A stretch of DNA of 64,000 bases from Motacilla alba alba. Lineage: Eukaryota; Chordata; Aves; Passeriformes; Motacillidae. The translations under genes and the position numbers were made by a program. The DNA is taken from contig NC_052017.1 in the NCBI RefSeq assembly GCF_015832195.1, positions 70,557,801 to 70,621,800 of the forward strand. The letters are read 5' to 3'. Shown piece after piece: positions 49,701 through 61,700 of the stretch. Each line of letters begins with the position of its first letter. Position 1 is the first letter of the stretch. The notes under the pieces were generated by a model. The model was not told where the DNA came from. It was given only the letters and a program-made list of their open reading frames with translations, and made no database searches.

Positions 49701-52700
49701 CTGCACTAGTTGCTACTGCAGGTACTGAAAATTTCTGTGTGGGCTGGCCTTGGAGAAGAACACCCATCTCTGATAAATGGGGCTGGCAGCCACTATGGAA
49801 AAGAGTGCTATGATCACACAAATCTGCTCCTTTGGCTCTTTGCTGTGTTCCACCTATGAAGCTCCCATGGCTGTAAATGCACCTTTACCTTTCTTACAGC
49901 CTTATGGGAATATCTAACTCCGCATCTTTGACCAGACACTGGATAATTGAACAGTTCTTGAATATTTATTAGCATGCTTTCAATCTACTCCAAAAGTTGC
50001 TGTTTGTTTGAGCTTGTTGACAAGGGCAAGCTTTGAAAGAGAAGGGGGAAAAAGGACAAGCAAGTTGATCACCTTGCCATCAGGATGGCAATGGGCTCTC
50101 AGAGATGCTGTCAGGTTTTGTGCCAGCACAGGCAAGATTCTGGGTCTTGTTTTTAATGTCAGGACACGCCTGACTGGCTCATTGCAAGGCTTGATGCTGG
50201 GAGCTCCTGCATTGCTTTGACAGAGCCCTCAGTGTGTGAGGTCTGGTTTGCCAAACCCACTGATGACCACTACTGACTGGAAAGAGAGAGTCCCTCTCAC
50301 TCACCACTGCCCCACTGACCAGATGTAGTAAGGAGTGCTCATGGGGCAACACACAAAGAGAGGACAGACCTGATGGAGTTGTTGGTCACGTCTGGGTCCT
50401 TGGCAGAAATGATCTGTATGGTGGTCCCAATCTCCACATCCTCGGGCACTTCCACAAAATAGATGCTGGGCTCGAACACAGGAGGCTCATCCACGTCCTC
50501 CACACTGATGTGGACGGTGGTGGTGTCACGGAAGGGACCCAGGTTCAGGAACCGCATTTCCAGGTGAGGGTTGGCACCCTCTACCTTCAAAGTGTAGCTT
50601 TTCTTGCTCTCAAAACTTAAAGGCTGAGGAGACAAAAATAAATCTACCATCATGCACACTGAGCCATATCATTATTACTTTTAATTTCAAGTGCAACAAA
50701 GATAAATATTTGCAGATGCAGAAAAAGTTTTGAATGACAGTAGTATTAGAAATGGCACTGTATACTTTTTCCTTCTTTTATTTGATAGTTGAGAAAAGGC
50801 CAGGATAAATACTTGCAGATCACTTCAAAATACATATTCTTTAATTTTTCTTGCTAAAATGAAAATATAAACAACCACTCTGCCACTACATCGTGACTTA
50901 CACAACCTGGTTCATGCCACTAAGGAAAATACATGAAGAAACAGACAGTAATGGGAGTTAAATAAGGTAAGGGGCAGTTGGTTCCTTAAAAATGGGCCCA
51001 GTGGCAGGAACAAGGATGCTCACACAGAAGGCAGAGGTCCCAGTTAGCATCCTCTTTTTTCTCCCCAAGGACACCAGAGTCTTGTCTCCAAGACCCCTGT
51101 CTGCCAAGCTGATAAAGGGCTCCAGTGGGAGCAGGGAACATCAGGAGGTCAGCCTCTCCTGCAAGTTCTTGTTCCAGTTTTTATCCGTAATCCATCCTTC
51201 CTAGAAGTGAGGTTTTTTTCACCTCCTCTTTTCAGTAAGTATCCTAAACATGGGTTCACCATCCAGGTGTAATGAGTGCTAGGATTTGAATCTGCTCCCT
51301 GCCTAGAGAACAGTTTAATTTCAAAGCAGTTTAATTATAAAGTATCCCTGATATCTTCCTCTGGAAACTCTTTCACTTCATATGAAATGTGAAATATTAA
51401 ATACTCAAGTATTATTTGAAGCAGGGAGTGAGAATGGTCTCATTTTCCCTTTTCCCTTCTCCATTTTCTTTCCTTCCTGAGACAATGGATAAAGGGGGCC
51501 AGCTTCCTCTGTTAGTACCTATCTGAATTTGATTTCCTATCTAGATAAAACTACTAACAACTAATTTGGTATACATGGATATAGAATTAACGCCGACACG
51601 GAACTTCTCAATAAATACATTTTTCATCTCCCTTCCATCTTCTTTTCAGAGATCCCTGAAGAAAATAAGGTGTCTCCAAAACCTTCTTAGAACTGAATGA
51701 AAAATTCCATATTTAATGTGCTACTTACCAGTCTTGGTAAGAGATAACAGTAAGGATTTGACAAACCAGAATAACAGTATGGAAGGGTCAGTCCAAATAT
51801 AAAATATAAAAAAATACCACCAGATGAAGTACAGCTCACAAGAGACAGTCACACTTCTCAAGTTGCAGTCAGAAGTTGCAAGCAATTGCACTGAGGTTAA
51901 ATGGTCACAACTCTTTACTTGAATAATCTGGGCAGGTCTGATGCTGAAAACCAGCACAGTGAATTCCCTTACCTTTCACAGATTCTGAGCAAGACAAACC
52001 TTGTATCAGGAAAGAAATGGCTAATCTCAGGGTTACCCAGTGGGGCATACCCCTCTTTGCTACATGAGTAGCTTTCAAAAAGAGCGGCTTTTATTTGGAC
52101 ATGAGGATTTGAGCCTCATGTGCAGAATTACCACACACAGCAGCAGCTCATTTAGACTGCAGTAAGATGTCTGCTCTTCCCAACCAACCCCTTTGCTTCT
52201 TCTATTCAGCTCTTCCTATTTGAAGATCCACCACCAGACTGACATTTGGAGATGGGCAGGAAGACAAAAAAGAAGGAGGATGCCAAAGCAATTGGAAGTC
52301 AAAGGTATAAAGATCATTACTGTGGCTGTAAAGTTCTCCTTTGCCAGTCATAACCCATTTCTTTTCCGCCCTGCTCAATGGGGCAGCTGGTCAGTTCTGC
52401 AGCCATGAGGTGTGTATTAGTTTAAGCAGCATCAGCAGAAGATTTCCATGCTCAGGCATGGGCCTCAAAACACATCCTGGATTCATCCAAGTCTTCAGTA
52501 CCTGTCTGCTGGCCCAACAGCTTGCTTCTTCAGAAGTGGAAATGTTGCAGTGACATACGAAAGCTCATGCTTTCACAGTAAATTACCAGTGCCGATGTCC
52601 TGCACAGGAATGCCTGACTAAAGGCTGGCATTCTTGAAATTATAAACCAGAAAATCACTCAGCATTTGGTACATGAGAGTGAGGAATGAAGACTGGAATG

Positions 52701-55700
52701 GGAACAGGTTTCTTGTGCTGGGGACATGATGGTCCAGTATTGCTGGAGATGCTGTACAGTGAGTGAGGCAGTACAAGCTGTGCAGTCTGTGGCAGCAGCT
52801 ACAAACGGGTGATCTGAAACTTGCTCCTGTGCCTTTAGTTCCACCTGGTACATCAGCAACTACTGCAGGCATAGCACTTCTCAGCTAGGGTTTGATGAGG
52901 TTTACAAATGCAATATCCCTGGCTGCAGAGTCATCATTGTCTACCAGTTGCATATTTATGAGCTGTAAAAATAGCAGTAAGATATTCACAGGACCAAGCT
53001 ACACTTATTGTCCATCTGGCAAGGAATGTGCAATGTAAAGGTGCCTAAACATATAGGCAGAAAAGAGGCCATTATATTGAATTGTTTCCCACGTGAAGAA
53101 AACTGCATGAGAAACACTGCATGTACACAAAAAAGCTAAGTTATAAAAAAAGCAGTTAAATCACAGACAGACTTAACAGCTATAAAACCCAATAACATTA
53201 TTAAAACATGTAATCACCTGGATCAAATTAGAAAAATGAGAAAAATCAGACAAGTGTGCTAGAACATTGCATTTTTGATGCTCCTGTTTTCCTTCATTGT
53301 CAAAGATGACTTTCTCCCCTGTATCTCTCCTGTGCTCATGCCTCAGCACCACTGTCCCCCTCATCAGATTTTTCTCCCATGGGGTGCATTCAAACCTCTT
53401 CCCAATGCTGGTCCCATGGGGAGGGCAGGCAAGTTACCTTCTCATGTGAACTTAGCATGCTGTAAAACACAGCCAAGAGGAAAGGCAGCCCATGGAAAGC
53501 ACTCCTTGTTCTTGTCCTTCTGCCTGACACAGGCACTGAGAGGTGGCCCCATGCAGGGGGGAATTTAGCAAGACCCACTGTGAGAAAGTGATTGATCAGG
53601 CAACATCAGGGGAGGAAGGCAGGACAGGACAGGACAGGGCTCTCCTGTGTGCTGTGCTGGCTGGGTAACCCAGCACCCTGCCTTCCATGGACAGTGCAAA
53701 AGGGAAGGCAGGGAGAAAAGGAAGGTAGGGTGAGCCGCAGTCTCACAGGCAGGCAGCCTGGAAGAAACTGTAAATCATCAGGAGGTGCTCAACATTTTGT
53801 GGAATTAGTAGGCTGTGATAAGTAGCCACAATACCCCAAGCAACAGTCTTGTCAGTAACTGTAAGTTCTGGCTTTCTGATGCCTGTGTTAGAAGTGCTAA
53901 TAATTTTGCTTGGGAAATCTGTCATGAAAAAATAAAGGGAAAGTTTTGCTTACTTTTAAAAAAGCTTTCATTCTTGGTTTAGAAATTCTCTCTCCCCTCT
54001 CCTCTCATTTTGATATCCTTTTGTATCAACAGCAGTTGATTTTTTTTTTTTTTTTTTCCTTCTTGAGGGGATTTAAAGGACAACTTTCCCAGTGTTTGGC
54101 TATGCATAATCACAGCATTACATAAAGCTAGAGACATACATAAAATATTACAAATGTTTAAGTACAGTAGGTGGACTGAGCAATATGTACCTGATCCCAG
54201 TACATGTCTGGTAAGATTGATACCATACATTTTATAACTCCTCCGGACATACACGAACATGTAGCAAAACTGTATTCATAATAACAAAGGTCAAGCTTAT
54301 TGACATATTTACTCCAAAGAAACTATTTTCTTTCATTGATAAATAAGTGGAAAATTACATTAGAATTTGCATTCAACATCTATTTCATTCCAAAAGATAT
54401 GCTTAACTTTAGGGACTAATATGCACAAAAAAAAGAGCCAGGGAAAGGTGACCATAAATACATGCTTAAATGCTTTGCTGTAGGGCATAGAGGCTTGCAA
54501 GGTCAAAGCTCTCCCCTGTATTGTTCCATTTTAGTGCACAATTTAATCCCAGGCCATTTAAATGGAAACTATACTTTCTTATTAGTACACTAGATATGCT
54601 TAGAGAGAAATATGGTTACAATTTCATAACCTAGAAACAGAGTTGAACTTCTAACATTTATGTAAGATTGTAGAATAAATATCCCATAGCAGGGAGCCTA
54701 AGCAAAATACTCAATGCCTTCCTGCATAGCCTGTGGTACAGAGTACCAGCAGTTTCACAGCTGCCATTTTAGAGACAGCTTCCTCTAGACTAATTAGCAT
54801 TTATGGATCTTCAAGCAGCAATTAAAAAAAAAATAAACAGTGCCAGGGTTTTATTGGTTTATAAATAATTCCAAGGCATGCTTTATTATTGTTTGTGGAA
54901 CACCAGAGTGAAAAATATGTACAGTTCAAATGCAAATATTGATCTAATTTCTTGCATTGTAGGATAATTAAGCTACAGAGAATATTTAAATAGATAAATA
55001 AGGAATCAGAGCATTCCTTTGGTGGGAAAAGACATGTTTATGCTAATGCTGTTCCCGCTTTATAAAAGTTGTTCCTAGGAATGCAGTCTGCTTTCATATT
55101 TTAGCAATAAATGTTAAAGAAATTGTGTTTTACAGCCAGAAAGGGGCTACAGTCACATAATGGGAACCAAGTTACTGCAGGCGTAAGGGAATATTCCACA
55201 CATAAAATGTAACCAGGACAGTTAGCCATATAAATTACTATAAAAAGGAAACTTCTTTACCTTTCTTACAGTGATGATGCCAACTTGGTAATTAGGGTCA
55301 GTGTTAATATCAAAGACATCCAGTCCATCTCCATCCACAAGGCTGTATTTCATCTCTGCATTAATGCCTTCGTCCAGGTCTTTAGCAACCACACGGCCCA
55401 CAGTGGAGCTGATGGGAGCAGACTCCAGCACACTCATCTGATAATGCTCTGGCACAAGCAGCACAGAGGGAGAGAGAGGAAAAACATGTGAAGGCTGTGA
55501 AGAGAAACCAAAAAAACTGCAAAGCAATGCAGTGGATCAGGGAGGCCACAACACTGCATGGCCTGCAGAGAGTCTTTAGCACCTGTGCCAAAGCTGTGAC
55601 AGCCATGTGATTTCCTTTAAAAGCCACAGCCCAGCTAAATTTCCTGGGGAAGTTTTATTTAGGTGTTTGTTATAGCAACAGGTTTGTTGAATAGGTTTTT

Positions 55701-58700
55701 TTTTAAAAACAGCAATACAGCTGAAGATAGGAACTTCAACTAGAAAAACAGGGTAATTAGCACCAGGGCTGTTGCAGCCATGATATAAAGCAGGATATGT
55801 AACATGTTTAATAGGACAGGCATCTTTTTATTACATCAGTTTGTACAGCAGGAATAAACAACTTTTGAGCACCACAAATCCTTTCTCAAGTCCCTCCAAA
55901 CTTCTTTTCAGCCCCAAAGAAAGCTCTTGCCTGTTTATTTCAAATTTACCAGTTATTTTATTAAAATGTATTGCCTCTCCCTAAAAATACTGTCTTGAGC
56001 ACATTTGTTGCATTGCTAATTTGCTTAGCAGCAAGAGTGGGGAAGGAACAACCTGCTACTTTAAAAGTGTATTTTGATAATATAAACGTTGTACCTAAAA
56101 TACTTCTCTGGCATCATGCTTTACTTTCAAACCTTCCTTGCTGCACCCCCTCTGTTGACTGCACCAACTATTAAGCTTTAGAAGGCAGAATAAACCAAGG
56201 ATGAGGTTTGATGAATTGTAATTTTTCTTAATCAAGAGTTTGATATCAGTTACATTCATGCCACTTTCAAAGCACAGCTGGCAATGGTGTGCTCAAGAAG
56301 TTGCTCTAACAGAAGAAGAAAAGTGGAAGTTGAGACTTCTTGCTGATCTTAGTGGAATACTTTGATTTACCAGTGCAACAGGCAGTAACAGATGGAGAAG
56401 AAGAATACCATCAAAAAGAACTGCAGGAGTTTGTATTACTCAGCTAAATGAGAAAACCATCAAAACCAAAATGGCCTGAGATTGATTTACACCACTGAAA
56501 GAATCAGTTTTCCTTAAAAATCCCAAATTACATCCCTTGGAAGATTTAGTCCAATCAAAACTGAAAAGCTTCTTTTGATTTTTTAACGGCAGTACAGAAT
56601 TATGTAAATAAATGTGATAAAAAATCTTATTAACAAAGAGCAAAATATTGCAAATCTTGTTTTGAAGTTCACTTTTGTAAATACAAAGTTGTGTTTCTGG
56701 TAAGAGTGGAGCTGCCTATTTTTGCATCCATTAAGTATGGCTGTTACATATCTTAGGGTTTAACTGTATATTGCCAAGGTTTAGATGAACCTTTCCTGGA
56801 GAACAGCCTGTATGACAACCCACTCCACACTGGCAGCACAGCTCCCAGACACTCCCCTGCTGTGGCCTGGCTGGAGTGTTGAATGAATTATCTTTCAACT
56901 TCCAGCACCACCACATGTCCCTGATTTGAGAGACATCCTCTGGAGACAGGATGAAAAGACAATCAGAGCAGCAATTAGTAGCCAAAGGCAATGGCCATGA
57001 GCAGTCCAAACGCAAAAGTTCTCCTTCCTGCCTTTTTCTGTAAATTAATTTCCCATCCTTTGAAAAAAAACATTGTTTTTGATAATTTTGGAGGCCAGAA
57101 ACTTTTTCTGAAAGGCAAGGTGTCAAACAATTCTTTTTGACATTTTTTTGAAGGATAGTTCCATATCGAATCTGAAATTCTGCCCATCTCTAGTTGTCAC
57201 TATCCTGAGTTTGAAAAAGGCTGTCATGAGAGCAAACAGCAGACATAAACAACCCTCAGCCACCCCTTTTTGCCTGTAGTGGCACCACGGGTACTCACTC
57301 TGTGGAAATCTGGGTGGATTGTCATTGACATCAGAGAGAGTGATGTTGACTGTGGTTGTTCCAGCTAATCCTCCCAGCTGTCCACCCATATCCTTGGCCT
57401 GGATAATCACTTCGTAATATTCTTTTGCTTCTCGGTCCATGTTCATTAGAGCTGTTCTAATTAAGCCTGAGATTGAGTGTGGAAAGGCATTTGGGGAACA
57501 AAAGAAAATGGCTGTTAGAGAATACACAAAGAGCGTAGAGGGCTCTTGCTCCTGCATCCTATTCCCTGTGTTAAGAATGAGATCAGGCTCTGCACTGAGT
57601 CCCACCTTTCCTGGCAGAGTAAAACTCACCCAAGTGGAATCTAGGTTAACAGAAGGTGTGAATTTTAAAGAAGCCAGTTAAAATGCATCAGCTCTAGGAC
57701 AGGCTGCACGTTCAAAATTAAAATGTTGCCTTCCAAGGAAAAGCTTTTTGGGAACAGTGTGCTACGTCGAATTAAAGGCCCTGCTCAGGATGACAATCTC
57801 TGCACAAAAGCTGGAAGTGACGTGCTTTGCTAAAAGATCCATCAAGACAAGTTTTCCAGAGCACGGCAGTCCTCCTGGCATGACCCTGGGGCTTTGCTCG
57901 TGTCCTTCGAGACCCAGGCTGGGGCTGCGAGGGCTGAATGCGGGGGGACGCCACAGCGCCCGCTCCCCCAGACCGCAGGGCGTCCCTTCCCTTCGAGGTA
58001 ACACTACTGCGACAGGACATCAGATGGCAGCAACACTTCTCTTACGGAGGCTGCGAGCGCCAGCCCGGGCAGCGCCGCCGGTGCCGCGGGGCTGCGGGCG
58101 CTCCCGGGCGCTGCCGCCGGTGCCCCGCTCAGGCCCGCTGTCCGTCTCCCGGCTGTTCGTCCTGCAGCCCTCCCAGCCCCACTCTGGAGCCTCACGCCTC
58201 CAGCACCTCCAGGGAGCTCCATCGAGCAGCCGGCAGCGCAACCCGGGGATGCGCTGCCATGGGATAATCCCTTGCTAGCGACGCGTTTGGGATGTCCTTC
58301 GGGGTGCGGGCAGGTGTGTCAGCCCCCGGCACCGTGCCAGTCGCATGCTTCAACGCGCAGCACTTGCACATCAGGACACTATTAACTTGACTGATCTGCA
58401 TTTAGTCTTTATTTTTAGCAGAAAGACAATGTATGGGTTTAATAAAAGAGCAGTAAAAAGATACTGCGTTGGCAATTATCGCTGTGTGTGAAGGGAAGAA
58501 ATAGTGACCGGTACGGAACAGCTCGCAGTGCGCTACTTTAATCTTCCTGCGTGGAGTCCTTCCGAGTCCCATCCTGCAAAGCTGAGTGCCTCCTGTGAAG
58601 TGCTTTAGTTCCTCAGCTCCCATGAATAAATAAATAAGATATGAAAATACTTAGCATTTTGGGAAGTATTTTCTCCATATATGAACACTTTGTAGGAAAT

Positions 58701-61700
58701 TTCCGTTCTTGGCTTGACCTAAGAGAAGACATCAGTGCCTAAACTCCAGGCTCTGCCATGCCTATCTTTGGGGCCTCTGGTCTCTAGAGGAGGGCTAGTC
58801 CAGGACAACAGGACTCAGAACCAGATCAGGTACCCAGAGATGCAGCAATGTAGAGCAGGGGGCATCTGATGCTGCTGCACACAGTCAGCAAAGAAATGCT
58901 AAGGATGGCAGTGAACATAAAACCCATCCTTAGGGCTATAGGAAAGGCTATGGGAAAGGTTAAGATCCTCAGGTCTTCCAAAGAAATGTACTGGAACCAT
59001 TTCTTTCACTAAAGTGAGTGAGGTTTGTGCTCTTAAGAAAACAGTAAAGAGCAAAGGTGATGTCCTTTTTTTTTCTCTAACAGCCAGATGGTTTCTTAGG
59101 AAGTGGGAGAGTTCTTTTATCTTCTAGGGGAATATGATTGTGGTCAGGCTGTAAAAGTGTTCTGGAAAAAGGGAGGAGGAGGCTCTCAACTTTCCTTTGA
59201 AGTTGTGCTTTCACACAGACACTTGTTCAGCACCTGTGAGGACAGTGAAAGAATAGGAGCACACCTCTGGAACCAAGAGGCTGTGTTGGGAGGTGAATGG
59301 TAAGGACTCCAAATGCTACTAGAGGAGGGCTGTACTGAAACGAGTTGTCTGCTATTGGGTGTTTTAATCACTATCTATCAATAGGAAGGAGCTGTTGGTC
59401 ACTTATGCTCTAGCTCTACTTTAGAAAAACATCAGAGCTGCAGTTGCATTTTTTAAGCTACCAAATCCCAGAGGTGAGTTTGCACAGGGGAAGCTGATTA
59501 CAGTTCTGTGTTTGTCAGAGGGAAATGGCTTCTGGCTCACAACAGTGCTTACCCTAAATGGGAGTCTAGTTGCTGACTGAGGCAGGTAAAGGCTGAGGCA
59601 TCTCTGAGCCTGTCTAGAGATGCAGGTCTAAGTGACTGGGAAGTTAATGAGAGGAGAAAAAGACCTTTTCTGGGTTAAATACTGATAAACTACATGCTTT
59701 TGCACTTAAGGGCCTGTCTTCTGTATAAGCTGCATTCTAGTGGTTAAATCTATTCTGGATCTGACGCTGAATATTGATCCTTTGCTTTCTTAGAAATAAT
59801 TTGGTACTCAGCAAATCTATGATTACAGCCTTATTTGTCTGTGGTTGATACCTGATTACAAAGGACCATTAGTAGTTTATTTATATTGTAAATATAAACA
59901 AAACTGAGAAAATAGCATGTCACTTACAAGTTTGTCTTTGGCTAGAGCACCTACACTGTAAACTGCTAACTTTGGAAGAAGTTTATTCAGTGTTTTTCCT
60001 ACGTTGTCCCCTAGGGCTCTGCAGTGACTATCCTCTCATGAGTTTCTGACCTTAGCGCTACAGATGCCCTTTAGAAACTGTCAAAATCTGTCAGATTCCA
60101 CTTTTGAATATAAACCTTGGATGTATAGAGAAAAGAGAGAGAGAAAGCAAGCGAAACAGAGAGGGTGTCCTATAGATAAATGTAAGGTTATTAACAAGAG
60201 TACCCTTAGGTGAAACTACTCCAGATAACTGCATCCTTTAGCTTGCACTTTCCAGTCCTGGCTGGTTCATAGATTTTTTTTTCCCCCCTAAGGCTTGTTA
60301 TCAACTAGATCTGTTTAAGACATTTTTCAATGATAGAAGCCAACAAGAGTATTTACAGCACCAAACCTATCCAGATCCTGAGTTGCAGAATATGGTCATT
60401 CAGAGGAATATATCACTAGAAAAAGCACATTCTTCTTCTGGAGCTCACAGCTTCAGCATTACTTTACCCCTCACACAGTGCTGCTCTGTCTTGGCTCCAA
60501 GCCATAAAACCACATTTCTCTGACCACAGCTATGATGCACTGCCCTTTTTTTCTTCTTGCAACTTTTTCTTTTGATTTCCACACTGACTCAGTGCCTGAT
60601 GAAATAACGTACCTGTCCGAGAGTCCACAGAGAAATATGGTTGTCCTTGGAGAATACTGTATACGACTCTCGCGCTGTTCCCATAGGTTGGGTCATCAGC
60701 ATCTGTCGCTGTCACCTGGATAACAGAGGTGCCTGACAAAAAAACCATCAAGGTAAGACTTTGTGGGATAACGAGCTGGCAGGAAAAGTACACAGTTCAA
60801 AGTAAATTGAAATGCCTAACAAAAGCTTTCTCACACTGAACTTTTACACTTGATGCTCGTAGTGCTTGTGCTTATTGTTCATACTTGTAGCTCACTAGCA
60901 CTAAATAGGTATTAATAGGTATTAATTCATCCTGCTTCTATAAGAAGATATAAAAGAGCAAGTACTCTGTGGACCACAGTTACAGAATTGCTGAACTAAC
61001 AGTACTTTGTTATGGTTGACAGAGAGATAGTAATTATATACTGCTTGCTTCTTTTCCCCTTGTCTTGCTTTTAAATATTTTTAGGAGGCAGCTCAAAGAA
61101 GTTCCATAGCTGTGCTGACATAAATCATGAACTGTTGTAGCAAGCCCATAGATGCTGTAAGTTGACTGAGAGATGGAAATTGTACACAAACAGAGAGCAT
61201 GAAGGGATGTATCTCTGTGATAATCTCTCTGTGGGACTGCAGTTTACATTGTATGGCCTAAAGATTACACACTGCTGAAGTGCCTTTGCAACCCACACAG
61301 AGGCATATATATTTCTTTTTTCAATTGGTTTTCAAGGTCTGCTTCCTCTGAAGCTAGTAACGGCCTGCAGGTGATGTAATTTATCAAGAACAAGGAGAAG
61401 GTGAGGCACAACTGAAATATGTGTGGGTTTTGACTCCTTAAAATGTCAGACAATGTCTTTATGAATGTATCTAGCCTTCTACATAATATTTTGTGTTACA
61501 AACAAATCTGATGTTACTAGATAAGCACTTGAAGATAAATCTGAATTCAAGCTAACCATTACCATTAAAAATATTATTACTGACTGGAACTTCTGTATTT
61601 GATGCCTCTCTCTAGCTTTATGTCAACATAATATTGAAGAATGAGAAGTTGAAGCATATCTGTAACTTCAGGACATGAAATTTATATGGCATTATTATCT

